Notes: a model not told the origin generated them from the letters alone. Counted from the first letter of the stretch, positions 37,921-47,743 are shown. The stretch is 64,000 nucleotides of DNA from Arthrobacter ramosus (GCF_039535095.1 NZ_BAAAWN010000001.1:2480001-2544000); one strand, 5' to 3'. A program made the numbers and translations.

Positions 37921-38688
37921 ATGAATGCTAACGGGCGGCGAACAACGATAGCCGCAATACTCGAGGTCCGTCCGGCTACTGTCGAAGAGCTCGCCGAAGA
38001 ATTCGGTGTATCGCTTTCGACGATCCGGAGGGATCTCGAACGCCTCACGACCAGCGGTCGAATCCATCGCACCTATGGAGGCGCCGTCACCGCTGGCTAC
38101 TCCCCACGCGAGCAGAGCCTTCAGGAGCGCGAGCACGTCGCCCGCGACGCGAAGCGTATGATCGGTCGGTTCGCAGCCTCGCTTGTCGCTCCGGGTTCCG
38201 TCAATCTGCTCGACGCCGGCACAACGGTCGGCGCTCTCGCGGAGAACCTGACTACCCGCTCGGAACTGACCATCATCACAAATGGGATGACGTGCGCCCG
38301 GATACTTGAGCACGCGGAGGGTGTCGATCTCGTGTTGTTGGGAGGATACCTGCGTCACATCAGCTCCGGAACTGTCGGCCCACTCGCGGAAGCGGCATTG
38401 AGTTTCCTCACCGCGGACGCGGCATTCCTGGGGGCCGATGGAGTGGATCCCCTTCGTGGTCTCAGCGAAACCACTGATCAACAGGCTTCGCTCAAACGCG
38501 CAATGATCTCAGCAGCCAACGAGATTTATGTGCTGGCCGACGCCAGCAAATTGGGTGCCAAGTCGGCACACTGGTGGGCGGCGATCGATCGTCCTTGGAC
38601 CCTCATCACCGACTCATCCATTACTCCCGAGCAACTCGCCATGTTCCAAAGCCACCCCGATATCAGTTTGCACGTCGTATCCGACTGA
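37921..38688 (+). CDS. DeoR family regulator (second copy)
   Basis: A 255-residue regulator with the helix-turn-helix VEELAEEFGVSLSTIRRDLERL, the HRTYGGAV linker and a sensor domain with LLDAGTTVGALAENL and FLGADGVDPLRGLSE. It is related to the protein at 29533 but well diverged. ATG 37921 follows the second pdxA2 by 7 nt; GGAGGTG lies upstream. It closes the duplicated cluster, so each half has its own DeoR protein. It probably senses a phosphorylated tetronate. Confidence 0.87.
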   Translation: MNANGRRTTIAAILEVRPATVEELAEEFGVSLSTIRRDLERLTTSGRIHRTYGGAVTAGYSPREQSLQEREHVARDAKRMIGRFAASLVAPGSVNLLDAGTTVGALAENLTTRSELTIITNGMTCARILEHAEGVDLVLLGGYLRHISSGTVGPLAEAALSFLTADAAFLGADGVDPLRGLSETTDQQASLKRAMISAANEIYVLADASKLGAKSAHWWAAIDRPWTLITDSSITPEQLAMFQSHPDISLHVVSD

Positions 38689-38694
38689 CCGGCG

Positions 38695-38970
38695 CTAAGC
38701 CGGGGTCGCCTGACCGATGTGAAGGGTTTCGTGGACGTTTTCGTCGTACCTTTCCTCACGCGGTTCGTCGTACGGGTAGCCTCCAGGCAGAGATCCCTCC
38801 GCCAAGCTGAGCATGACTATGTGCCGCAGCGGTGGCTCGCCATCCGCAGTAACCGCAGGGATGTGGACGGAGGCCGGATTCGTTACCCTGGCGTTCGCCA
38901 TCTGATCAACCCCGGAGGCTCCGGCCGCGCCCAGGAGAACCACGGCGACAGCTGCAAGTACGGGAACCAT
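38695..38970 (-). CDS. Small secreted hypothetical protein, 91 residues
   Basis: ATG 38970 is chosen because GGAGAAGGA lies directly upstream on the minus strand; a longer frame from 38991 has no such site. The protein starts MVPVLAAVAVVLLGAAGASG, a short signal peptide or membrane anchor, and continues with about 70 polar residues ending in VHETLHIGQATPA. No family is recognised. It is convergent with the DeoR gene. A cell-surface or secreted role is the only inference. Confidence 0.5.
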   Translation of the reverse strand: MVPVLAAVAVVLLGAAGASGVDQMANARVTNPASVHIPAVTADGEPPLRHIVMLSLAEGSLPGGYPYDEPREERYDENVHETLHIGQATPA

Positions 38971-39086
38971 CGTCCTTCTCCAAAACCTCATGGCTCAATC
39001 ATGGGCTCAGACCCTTGAGAACAGAGCGGAACAGCCTTCGGAGTATCTGTGAACAGCCCAAGGCCCCTGTGTCCGGTGGCGGTCTG

Positions 39087-39980
39087 TCATGGAAAGACCG
39101 GCTGGGTGGTTTGCCTGAATTTGAGGATCAGCGCTTGTTCGGCTGCTGTGGGCTGCCGGGCGGCGGAGCGGGCCAGTTGGATCCTCCAGCTCAGGGGAGT
39201 TTTGATGGACCAAGTGCCCATCCCGGCCCCTATTCCAAGTGCGGACCGGGGCAGGAATACAACTCCAAGGTCCTGCCGCACGAGTTCCAGGGCCATGGAA
39301 AAGGACACGACCTCGGTGGAGACCGTACGGTTCAGTGCGGCAGAGCTGAAGGAGTTGTCCACAGTCGCGCGGTTTCCCCATCCTTCGGGAAAGTCAATGA
39401 AGGGTTCATCGACAAGCTCTGACAGCGCGACGCGCTTCCGCCCGGACAGGCGGTGACGGGCTGAGCAGACAAAGTCAATTCCCTCGACGTGCATCGGGTA
39501 TAGCTCAAAACCTGGAGCAGCCTGCTCGGGCACGGAGACCAGCGCCAGGTCCAGGGCCCCGGAGCGGAGGTCTTCCAGGCTGGTGCGCGTGCCCTGGACG
39601 GTTTGCCGGAGCTTCACGATGACGTCCGGGTAGTCCCGGCGGACCTCCTGCAGGATCCGTAACACATCAATGGATCCGACGTGGGCAAGCGTGCCGAGGA
39701 CAACTGTCCCTCGAACCGTCCCGTTGGCGGCGTCGACGGCGTCCCGTGCGGCCTGGACATCCGCCAAGACCACGCGTGCGCGCGGGAGCAGAACCTCCCC
39801 AGCGGGCGTGAGCCGGATGCTGCGGCCCTGGCGCACGAACAATTCTGCGCCAAGCTCACGTTCGAGCTGTTTGATGCCGGCCGAGACGGCGGACTGGACG
39901 ATGTTGACCCGGTGGGCGCCCCGGGTGAAGCTCAGGGCCTCGGCGACCGCAAGGAAGTATTCGAGGTGAAAGAGCTGCAT
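39087..39980 (-). CDS. LysR family transcriptional regulator
   Basis: A 297-residue regulator. The N-terminal helix-turn-helix reads MQLFHLEYFLAVAEALSFTRGA then NIVQSAVSAGIKQLERELGAELFVRQGR. The substrate-binding domain with LVSVPEQ, FIDFPEGWGNRATVD and LGVVFLPRS follows. ATG 39980 gives the canonical LysR N-terminus; the frame remains open to 40577 only because it is antisense to the MFS gene. It is divergent from that MFS gene with 82 bases between, and a T-N11-A palindrome lies between them, so it probably controls the transporter. Confidence 0.9.
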   Translation of the reverse strand: MQLFHLEYFLAVAEALSFTRGAHRVNIVQSAVSAGIKQLERELGAELFVRQGRSIRLTPAGEVLLPRARVVLADVQAARDAVDAANGTVRGTVVLGTLAHVGSIDVLRILQEVRRDYPDVIVKLRQTVQGTRTSLEDLRSGALDLALVSVPEQAAPGFELYPMHVEGIDFVCSARHRLSGRKRVALSELVDEPFIDFPEGWGNRATVDNSFSSAALNRTVSTEVVSFSMALELVRQDLGVVFLPRSALGIGAGMGTWSIKTPLSWRIQLARSAARQPTAAEQALILKFRQTTQPVFP

Positions 39981-39989
39981 GCCTCTATT

Positions 39990-40004
39990 ATCGCTGATCG
40001 CGAT
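39990..40004. promoter_or_regulatory. LysR-type box between the regulator and MFS genes
   Basis: ATCGCTGATCGCGAT is a palindrome ATCGC-N5-GCGAT with the T-N11-A form bound by LysR proteins. It lies 10 bases upstream of the LysR start and 59 before the MFS start. Confidence 0.6.
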
Positions 40005-40062
40005 GGATATTAGCGTGAATAAGCGTTGGACGCGATGATCGGCCCGGTTGAACACTTGAGGA

Positions 40063-41310
40063 ATGGTTAGTACTTCAACTTCTTTTGCATCTACCACCGC
40101 GGCTACTCGGACCCACGAACGTCGGCACGCACGTGGATTCTGGATCGTCGCCTTCGTTTTCATGATCACGATGGCCTTCGCCTCGGCGCCCGCCCCGCTG
40201 TATGTGCTATACCAGCAGCGGGACGGTTTCGGCGCCTTCACCGTCACGCTCATCTTCGCCGCGTACGCGGTCGGAGTCGTGGTCAGCCTTTTCCTGGCCG
40301 GACATATTTCCGACAGATTCGGCCGTCGCCGGGTTATCGCACCCGCCGTTGTGCTCAACGTCTTGGCGGCACTGGTCTTCCTGGTCTCGCCGGAGCTACC
40401 GGGCCTGCTGCTGGCGCGATTCATCTGCGGCTTAGGCATTGGTATGCTCACCGCCACGGCGACAGCGCATATGACAGAACTACACAGTGCGGCAAGACCC
40501 GGCGCCAGGTCCCGGCGGGCCGAAGTTATCTCCACCGCCGCCAATATCGGGGGCCTCGGCCTTGGGCCCCTCCTCACCGGTTTTATGGCCGAGTACGCGC
40601 CGATGCCCCTCTACACCCCGTATGTCGTATTCGCGTTCCTGCTGCTGATCGGGCTGTTGCTGGTGGTCACGGTTCCCGAAACCGTCAACAACGTGGACGG
40701 AACCTGGACCTACCGGCCCCAGCGGATGGACGTTCCTCAAGCCGCGCGGGGACAGTACCTCACTGCAACCCTTCTGGCCTTCGTCGGATTCGCCGTCTTC
40801 GGCTTCTTCACCTCTCTGGCCCCAGCCTTTATCTCGGGGCAGCTGAGAATTGCCTCCCACATGGTGGCCGGCGGGGTGACATTCGTCGTTTTCGCCTCCT
40901 CGGCATCCTTCCAAGTCCTGTCCTCCCGCTGGCCGCGCGCCGCGCAGCTCGCCGCCGGACTCAGCCTCCTCGCGGCCGGACTTGCCACGGTCATCGCGGC
41001 GATCACCGCTTCGTCCCTGCCGCTGCTGATTGCCGGCGGAATCGTTGCCGGCTCCGGGGTCGGCGGGACCTTCAAGTCCGCGATTGGCTCGGTGATCGCC
41101 ATCTCCTCTGCGGACACCCGGGGGGAGGCTTTGACCGGGCTGTTTCTCGCGGGCTACATCGGTATGGCGCTTCCCGTCGTCGCGCTCGGACTGATCATGC
41201 AATCCCTGCCGCTGGTCCTGTCCGTTGTGATATTCGGCAGCGTAATGCTCGCGCTCATCGTCGTCACCGCCTTTGCCCTGATACGCACACGCCCGATTGT
41301 GAGAAGCTGA
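40063..41310 (+). CDS. MFS efflux-type transporter
   Basis: A 415-residue membrane protein with about 12 helices. The first helix region is FWIVAFVFMITMAFASAPAPLYVLY, the loop 2-3 motif GHISDRFGRRRVIAP is the MFS signature, and a second related element lies near the middle. It resembles drug/metabolite exporters rather than the sugar-acid carriers at 31567. TTGAGGA sits unusually close to the ATG, so a short leader or coupled start is possible. The divergent LysR gene suggests induction by its substrate, which is unknown. Confidence 0.83.
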   Translation: MVSTSTSFASTTAATRTHERRHARGFWIVAFVFMITMAFASAPAPLYVLYQQRDGFGAFTVTLIFAAYAVGVVVSLFLAGHISDRFGRRRVIAPAVVLNVLAALVFLVSPELPGLLLARFICGLGIGMLTATATAHMTELHSAARPGARSRRAEVISTAANIGGLGLGPLLTGFMAEYAPMPLYTPYVVFAFLLLIGLLLVVTVPETVNNVDGTWTYRPQRMDVPQAARGQYLTATLLAFVGFAVFGFFTSLAPAFISGQLRIASHMVAGGVTFVVFASSASFQVLSSRWPRAAQLAAGLSLLAAGLATVIAAITASSLPLLIAGGIVAGSGVGGTFKSAIGSVIAISSADTRGEALTGLFLAGYIGMALPVVALGLIMQSLPLVLSVVIFGSVMLALIVVTAFALIRTRPIVRS

Positions 41311-41720
41311 GAAGTCCGCTACTGGGTCAGTTCTCCTTGACTGAGTGTCTGTCTTCCCCTGTGGTTGGCTGAGTGAGGTTCAATGGCCCATGCGGCCTGG
41401 TGCAGGAGACGAGCCAGCAATCCCTGCAGGCGGACCAGTCCCCTGCGGGTGTTACCGGCCGGTCGTGGAGGAATAACCGGGGCATTTGGCAATGCGCTGA
41501 GTGCTTCATGGTTGATGGACTTGACGACTGCACAAGCCATCATTAGTGAAAAATCCACAGTTCTCTTCTGTCGTTGTTACGCACCGAAATGCGCCCTGGC
41601 CGGGCATTCTTCGGGCAAGGGTGAGTGGGGGGTTTGGAGGGACTCATCCGGAAGCCGGTTTCGTCGAGTCCCTGCAAACCACGTTATGCGGCGAGGGGAG
41701 TCATGTCAGCAGCTGTGCCG
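41311..41720. other. Non-coding or decayed DNA
   Basis: About 400 bases after the MFS gene with no supported gene. A minus-strand frame (41319-41558) and overlapping plus frames show no family motif. It adjoins three recognisable gene remnants and is probably older debris of the same kind. Confidence 0.45.
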
Positions 41721-41885
41721 CTCCCTGGTTTTCCTAGGACTGAGCGACCTACCTTCCCTATCGAAAGCGGGAATCCGGCGCAGCCGGGAACTGACTGCAT
41801 TGGTCGGAGTGCAGAGTTTGTAAAATTCCTGAAGGCAGTGCGGTCACGATTGACTCCGGAGCAGGCCGGAATCAGCGCCGGTGTG
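41721..41885 (+). pseudogene. Dead copy of the MmyB-like regulator gene with its promoter
   Basis: The promoter block CTCCCTGGTTTTCCTAGGA (41721-41739) plus CCTACCTTCC (41748-41757) repeats that at 15633-15669. Then ATT 41799-41801 stands where the live gene has ATG, followed by a clear match to its start: SAEFVKFLKAVRSRLTPE against SAEFGKFLKAMRSRLKPE. The likeness ends near 41885 and the rest of the gene is missing. It has lost its start codon and nearly all of its domain, so no product is expected. The conserved promoter may still bind the regulator. Confidence 0.75.
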
Positions 41886-41977
41886 GCCGGGGTCGTCCTA
41901 AGCTTGATTCCAGCGACGGAACTCCCGAAAAGATGCCGAGTACGGCTTCGAACTCCCCCACCGACTGTCCATCGGGA

Positions 41978-42160
41978 ATTCCGGGCCACGGACTCGAGGA
42001 GGGCGGCCGCCTTCAGGGCAAGTTGAGGATAGGCTTCCGTACCCATGACCGTCGTTGCGGGCCGCGCCAGGGCGGAGGCGAGCAGCCCGACGTCGCGCAT
42101 CTGGAACCCGTACCGGTCGATCACCTGCAGCGCGTCCTCAATTTCGAGGCACGAACTCAT
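41978..42160 (-). pseudogene. Truncated Doc (Fic family) toxin
   Basis: From ATG 42160 the first 61 codons match death-on-curing proteins: VIDRYGFQMRDVGLLASALARP, TEAYPQLALKAAALLESVARN. The catalytic HxxxDGNKR motif that should follow at once is missing; the frame continues into unrelated sequence towards 41684. The toxin is therefore dead. The start overlaps the upstream antitoxin stop (ATGA), as in functional modules. Confidence 0.65.
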
Positions 42161-42349
42161 GCATCCTCAAGGCGTTTAAGCAGCGCCGCGTCATGTCTCA
42201 TCACGAAATCCAGACCCTCATTGATCTCGCGACGGCGGCCGTGCCGTTGCAGTACGAGCTCGGCCCCCTGGAGCAGCAGCGCGGACTTGGAAGCGTGCAA
42301 CTCGGCGGCAAAGCCTCGAGGAGGCCTGGAGCTTGACAGCCACCGTCAT
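42157..42349 (-). pseudogene. Frameshifted antitoxin partner of Doc
   Basis: ATG 42347-42349 starts MTVAVKL, and in another frame the sequence continues FAAELHASKSALLLQGAELV, then REINEGLDFVMRHDAALLKRLEDA-like ending at TGA 42157-42159. The span is 193 bases, one more than a multiple of three, so a single frameshift near 42310-42335 breaks the gene. Composition and place directly before Doc fit a small DNA-binding antitoxin. Confidence 0.5.
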
Positions 42350-42459
42350 CCAATTCGGCCCCATAAACACGGCAGCAGGACAGCTCATGCTGCCCTGCAT
42401 CTCCTGGATCGTGTTCTCCGCCGGCCTGAGCCTCTATGCCGGTTCTCGATTTCCTACTC

Positions 42460-42520
42460 CGGCGCGGCGCATGACTTCCGCTTCCTGCTCCAGTAGCCGG
42501 ATACGTCCCACGGTAGCAAT
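42460..42520 (-). mobile_element. Scrap of an IS3-family transposase OrfA
   Basis: One minus-strand frame reads VGRIRLLEQEAEVMRRA, the leucine-zipper region found near the end of IS3-type OrfA proteins. Nothing else of the element, no OrfB and no terminal repeats are visible. It lies between the broken toxin module and the iron transporter gene and may mark the insertion that damaged this area. Confidence 0.4.
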
Positions 42521-42549
42521 GTCGCGGGCCGGGGATCGGAGTGTCGGGC

Positions 42550-43278
42550 TCAAACGATGCCCGACGCTCCCAACAGCCGCCCGATGAGGAATGTAAATGC
42601 CAGAGCCAAGGCCCCACCGATGACTACCCTGAACCCGGCCCGCCGCTTCGAACCCCCGCCGATCCGGGCACCCAGGCTGCCGGTGGCAGCCAAGGCCGCC
42701 AGCACCACAGCGAACGTGACAGCAACCCGCCATGGCGCCGGTGGCAAAAGAATCCCGAGCAGAGGCAGGACAGCGCCGACGGCGAAGCTCACGGCAGAAG
42801 CGAACGCCGCGTGCCACGGGCTGACGACGTCGTCCTCGTCGATGTTTAATTCCGCGGCCAGATGGGCCGCCAGGACGTCCTGCTCAGTCAACTCCTCGGC
42901 AACACGGCGGGCCGTCTCCGGTCTCAATCCCTTTTGCTCATAAAGGGCCGTCAGCTCCGCGAGCTCCTCCTCGGGCTTCTCGGCCAGTTCCCGACGTTCC
43001 TTAGCAATAAGGTCCCTCTGGCTGTCCCTCTGGCTGCTGACGGACACGTACTCCCCTAACGCCATCGACACGGCCCCGCCGACCAGAGCGGCGACGCCGG
43101 CCGTCAGGATGGTCCCGGTGCCCGCCGTCGCTCCGGCAACCCCCACCACGATCGCGGCGACCGAAACGATTCCGTCGTTGGCCCCCAGGATGCTGGCCCG
43201 CAACCAGTTCAACCGCGCGGACAAATCCACCCGGTGCGGCTCGCCCTCATGCAGCGCCTCCGAACCCGTACCCGTCAT
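42550..43278 (-). CDS. VIT1/CCC1 family iron/manganese transporter
   Basis: A 242-residue membrane protein. LSARLNWLRASILGANDGIVS is the family signature at the first helix; GAVSMALGEYVSVSSQRDSQ closes the second, followed by a long acidic cytoplasmic helix segment (about residues 85-155, KERRELAEKPEEELAEL) and three C-terminal helices. ATG 43278 was chosen because GGATGGGGG precedes it; the frame to 43401 is not typical. Relatives move Fe2+ or Mn2+ out of the cytoplasm. It is divergent from a universal stress protein gene with a DosR-like box between, so it may be hypoxia controlled. Confidence 0.85.
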   Translation of the reverse strand: MTGTGSEALHEGEPHRVDLSARLNWLRASILGANDGIVSVAAIVVGVAGATAGTGTILTAGVAALVGGAVSMALGEYVSVSSQRDSQRDLIAKERRELAEKPEEELAELTALYEQKGLRPETARRVAEELTEQDVLAAHLAAELNIDEDDVVSPWHAAFASAVSFAVGAVLPLLGILLPPAPWRVAVTFAVVLAALAATGSLGARIGGGSKRRAGFRVVIGGALALAFTFLIGRLLGASGIV

Positions 43279-43402
43279 GCCCCCATCCAACCACGCGCTC
43301 GCCACCGCTGCTACCCCGAGAAACTTGGGCAATCCGGCCCGTCCTTCAAGCGCTGTTGGGAAGACCTGCGGGCCAACATCGAAACGGCTATGGGCAGACA
43401 CC

Positions 43403-43417
43403 GTGACTTTCGGCCCT
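43403..43417. promoter_or_regulatory. DosR/DevR-like box
   Basis: GTGACTTTCGGCCCT matches the mycobacterial consensus GGGACTTNNGNCCCT at all but one position. It lies 67 bases before the universal stress protein start and between it and the divergent VIT1 gene. Confidence 0.6.
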
Positions 43418-43484
43418 ACTTCTCGGGGCAGTCACAGGCCACGCTAACGGAGAAGGGAATCAACCTTGAAGCGAGAGGAAAGTC

Positions 43485-43928
43485 ATGGGCCAGGAAGCAT
43501 CCACAGGCAGGATCGTTGTTGGGGTTGATGGATCGGAAGCCTCGATCGAGGCACTCAAACGGGCCCAGAACCTTGCGGTGCCGTTGGGAGCGCAGGTCAT
43601 TGCCACGGCTTACTGGGAATTCCCTCAGGTCTATGGCGGCTATGTGGCCATGGGCATCGAAGGCTTCGAGGAAAGCACCGGGCAGATCCTCAAGGAATCC
43701 TTGGAAAAGGCATTTGGTCCGGACGTGCCCGAAAACGTGGTTTCCCGCCTTGTCCGGGGTCATGCCCGGGAGTCTCTTATTGAGGCCAGCCGGGATGCCG
43801 ACATGATCGTGGTGGGCAGGCGGGGACATGGAGGATTCGGCGGGCTGCTGGTCGGATCGGTGAGTTCAGCCTGTGTGGCACATGCCCTCTGCCCCGTCCT
43901 CGTTGTCCATGCACCGGAGAACAATTGA
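43485..43928 (+). CDS. Universal stress protein (single UspA domain)
   Basis: A 147-residue cytoplasmic UspA-fold protein. It opens RIVVGVDGSEASIEAL and carries the ATP-binding motif GRRGHGGFGGLLVGS (G-x2-G-x9-GS), so it is of the nucleotide-binding type. GAGAGGAAAG lies before ATG 43485. Such proteins are among the most strongly induced in DosR-type dormancy responses. A DosR-like box lies upstream, and a flavin-binding-type gene follows 55 bases later. Confidence 0.9.
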   Translation: MGQEASTGRIVVGVDGSEASIEALKRAQNLAVPLGAQVIATAYWEFPQVYGGYVAMGIEGFEESTGQILKESLEKAFGPDVPENVVSRLVRGHARESLIEASRDADMIVVGRRGHGGFGGLLVGSVSSACVAHALCPVLVVHAPENN

Positions 43929-43983
43929 TCGGCACGGACGATCGAAGGATCCATGATGCGTGAACCGGAAAGAGGAGAACAAA

Positions 43984-44427
43984 ATGTCCCTGCCCAACAT
44001 GGAACCCAGTCGCATTGATGGCGCCCGGCATGTCTCGAACGAACTCAGCGAAGAACGCTGCTGGGAGCTACTGTGCTCACAGGACACAGGCCGCTTTGGC
44101 TTCAACTACAACAACAGAGTGATGATCCTTCCCGTCAGCTACCTTGTCCACAATCGAGCCATCTACTTCCGCACCTCTGCCACCGGAACCATCGGGATCG
44201 CCGTTCCTCGCCTGAACACTTCATTCGAGATTGACGAAGCGAGGTCAGACAGAAGCGAAGGTTGGTCGGTTCTGGCCAGCGGGCCTTCCTCGCATGTGGA
44301 GGAACCCGAGTTGCTGACCTATCTTTGGGGACAGGTCATGGAAGAACCTTGGGCCGGCGGGGAGAGGAACAACTTCATCCGGATGCACGCAGCAGTCGTA
44401 ACAGGCCGCCACGTGCATTTACGCTAA
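43984..44427 (+). CDS. PNPOx-like (pyridoxamine 5'-phosphate oxidase family) flavoprotein, copy 1
   Basis: A 147-residue split-barrel protein. The N-terminal helix LSEERCWELLCSQDTGRFGF and strands VMILPVSYLVHNRAIYFRT match the Pyridox_ox_2 family, which binds FMN, F420 or other cofactors. ATG 43984 has GAGGAG 5 nt upstream. This copy lacks the DIFPINY sequence seen in the two copies near 47.5 kb and is the most diverged. Close relatives occur in DosR regulons; their reactions are mostly unknown. Confidence 0.82.
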   Translation: MSLPNMEPSRIDGARHVSNELSEERCWELLCSQDTGRFGFNYNNRVMILPVSYLVHNRAIYFRTSATGTIGIAVPRLNTSFEIDEARSDRSEGWSVLASGPSSHVEEPELLTYLWGQVMEEPWAGGERNNFIRMHAAVVTGRHVHLR

Positions 44428-44491
44428 GTCCGGACCTCTCGGCGCCAATCGTCGACGGCGCTCCGGCGTCGGCTAGCGCCCGGCCATGTAC

Positions 44492-44509
44492 AAGGCCCTT
44501 CGGCCATTG
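44492..44509 (+). promoter_or_regulatory. Candidate DevR box before devR
   Basis: AAGGCCCTTCGGCCATT has the same GGCC-N4-GGCC centre as the other boxes of the island but diverges at the ends. It lies about 95 bases before the response regulator start, consistent with autoregulation. Confidence 0.4.
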
Positions 44510-44601
44510 TGAGCCGTCGGAGGGTCGTGAACAATGACATGGCCGGACAAACCATGATGGACCGGCGCGACCGCGGCCACAGACTGCATGACAGGAGGAC
44601 C

Positions 44602-45297
44602 ATGAATCAGCCAGCAGCACAAGGCGGCCCACGGCACTCCGGCGCGGGACCAATCAGTGTGTACGTCCTCGACGACCATGAGCTCGTCCGAAGAGGACTT
44701 CGCGAACTTCTGGAAAGCGAGGGCTTCGAAGTGGTCGGCATGTCCGGCTCCGCGGAGGAAGCCACCCGGCGTATCCCGGCGTTGCGCCCGGACGTGTCGA
44801 TTCTGGACGGCCGGTTGCCGGACGGTACCGGGATCGAAGTGTGCCGGGATGTGCGTTCCATCGATCCCTCGCTGAATTGCCTGATTCTGACCAGTTACGA
44901 TGACGAACAGGCCCTGCGGGGTGCGGTTCTTGCCGGTGCCTCGGGATATGTCTTGAAAGAAATCGGTGGCACGGACCTTTTGGATGCCTTGCGCCGGGCG
45001 GCCAGGGGCGAATCCTTGTTTGACGCAGGGGTGAAGGCGAAAATCATCCAGGGACTCACCGAGCCTCAGCGGGTGGATCCCAGAGTCGCCTCACTGACTC
45101 CTCAGGAGCGACGGGTCTTGGAACTCGTCGGCCTGGGCATGACGAACCGCCAGATCGGTGAGCAAATGCTGCTGGCCGAAAAGACCGTGAAGAACTATGT
45201 GTCCTCGATGTTGGCCAAACTCGGATTTGAACGACGTACCCAGGCAGCCGTCTACATGGCCCACGGAGCAGAGACGGATACGGGAACGGTTCGCTGA
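44602..45297 (+). CDS. devR: DevR/DosR-like NarL-family response regulator
   Basis: A 231-residue regulator. The receiver domain has acidic D24/D25, the phosphoacceptor D69 in SILDGRLPDG, T97 and K119. A LuxR-type helix-turn-helix (LTPQERRVLELVGLGMTNRQ, then AEKTVKNYVSSMLAKLG) covers about residues 163-210. ATG 44602 is chosen for its AGGAGG site; an upstream in-frame start at 44509 would add an atypical 31-residue tail. It converges on the DevS-like kinase gene, which must be its partner. The palindromes across this island are its probable targets. Confidence 0.88.
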   Translation: MNQPAAQGGPRHSGAGPISVYVLDDHELVRRGLRELLESEGFEVVGMSGSAEEATRRIPALRPDVSILDGRLPDGTGIEVCRDVRSIDPSLNCLILTSYDDEQALRGAVLAGASGYVLKEIGGTDLLDALRRAARGESLFDAGVKAKIIQGLTEPQRVDPRVASLTPQERRVLELVGLGMTNRQIGEQMLLAEKTVKNYVSSMLAKLGFERRTQAAVYMAHGAETDTGTVR

Positions 45298-45314
45298 CGG
45301 TTCAGAAGGACCGT

Positions 45315-47030
<1,716 letters not shown>

Positions 47031-47158
47031 CTACCACCTTCCGGACAATAGCCGCCCACATTGATATGAAGGCCCACATCGAAGCAGGTGGCCCATCCGA
47101 TGACAGACTACTCCGGCGCTCTATCTTCCTCCAGACGAACGGGCGGTGCGCCCTGCAC

Positions 47159-47201
47159 GGGCCTTTGTGCCCTGTTCCACCGCCACGTCCGGGCGTAGCC
47201 T
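47159..47201 (+). promoter_or_regulatory. DevR-box promoter of PNPOx copy 2
   Basis: The box GGGCCTTTGTGCCCT (47159-47173) is followed after exactly 22 nt by a -10 element TAGCCT (47196-47201). The ATG comes 7 nt later, so transcription should start at or next to the start codon (leaderless). The box occupies the -35 region, as for an activator that contacts RNA polymerase. Confidence 0.65.
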
Positions 47202-47208
47202 CTGCGAC

Positions 47209-47679
47209 ATGACGAACAAACCATCAACACCGGAGCCAGAGGTCCTGGAGCCCCCTCAATGCTGGGAACTGTTGCGTGGCGTACCGGTGGGACGCCTCGC
47301 CGTCTGGGTGGAAGACCACCCGGACATCTTCCCTATCAACTACAAGGTCGACCACGGCACCCTCGTCTTCCGGACCGGGGAAGGAACCAAACTCTACTCG
47401 GCCCTGGGTGAAACACCCGTGGCCCTGGAAGCCGACGGCGTCAACCCGGACACCGGGGTGGCGTGGAGCGTGGTTGTGAAAGGGCAAGCCGTCGCCATTA
47501 AGCTCACCCAAGAGGTGCTCGATACAGTCGGGCTGCTTCTTTTCCCGTGGCAGGCGGGCCGTAAAGACCACTTCATCCGCGTCGTCCCGACGTCGATCAC
47601 CGGGCGCCGCTTCACCGTCACCCCTCCCCTGACGTGGCGGAGCCCCCTTGACGACGCCACCCGGGCCGGCCTTGAATGA
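47209..47679 (+). CDS. PNPOx-like flavoprotein, copy 2
   Basis: A 156-residue split-barrel protein. It contains WELLRGVPVGRLAVWVEDHPDIFPINYKVDHGTLVFRT in pieces typical of Pyridox_ox_2 proteins, then WSVVVKGQAVAI and a C-terminal TSITGRRFTVTPP. ATG 47209 was chosen since the -10 element ends 7 nt before it and no ribosome site exists, pointing to a leaderless message; the open frame to 47146 would cover the promoter. It is paralogous to the next gene and to the gene at 59400. The cofactor is not determinable. Confidence 0.85.
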   Translation: MTNKPSTPEPEVLEPPQCWELLRGVPVGRLAVWVEDHPDIFPINYKVDHGTLVFRTGEGTKLYSALGETPVALEADGVNPDTGVAWSVVVKGQAVAIKLTQEVLDTVGLLLFPWQAGRKDHFIRVVPTSITGRRFTVTPPLTWRSPLDDATRAGLE

Positions 47680-47693
47680 GCGCAGCGTCCGGC

Positions 47694-47736
47694 GGGTCTA
47701 AAGCCCCTAACGACGGCGGACATCCACCGGTAGCGT
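47694..47736 (+). promoter_or_regulatory. DevR-box promoter of PNPOx copy 3
   Basis: The box GGGTCTAAAGCCCCT (47694-47708) is followed after exactly 22 nt by TAGCGT (47731-47736), and the ATG again begins 7 nt later. Extended, GGCGGGTCTAAAGCCCCTAA fits 15 of 20 positions of the Mycobacterium consensus TTSGGGACTWWAGTCCCSAA. Confidence 0.7.
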
Positions 47737-47743
47737 GAACCTC

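Noticed and set aside
39981..40577. Long N-terminal extension of the LysR protein
   Set aside because: It covers the divergent MFS gene; the canonical LysR start is at 39980.
41383..42026. Two overlapping plus-strand frames of 134-146 codons
   Set aside because: They run through the dead regulator copy and its promoter; only about 30 codons resemble a protein.
47031..47158. A DevR box in front of the sensor kinase gene on the minus strand
   Set aside because: Only a GGGCCTT half-site is visible with no matching second half.
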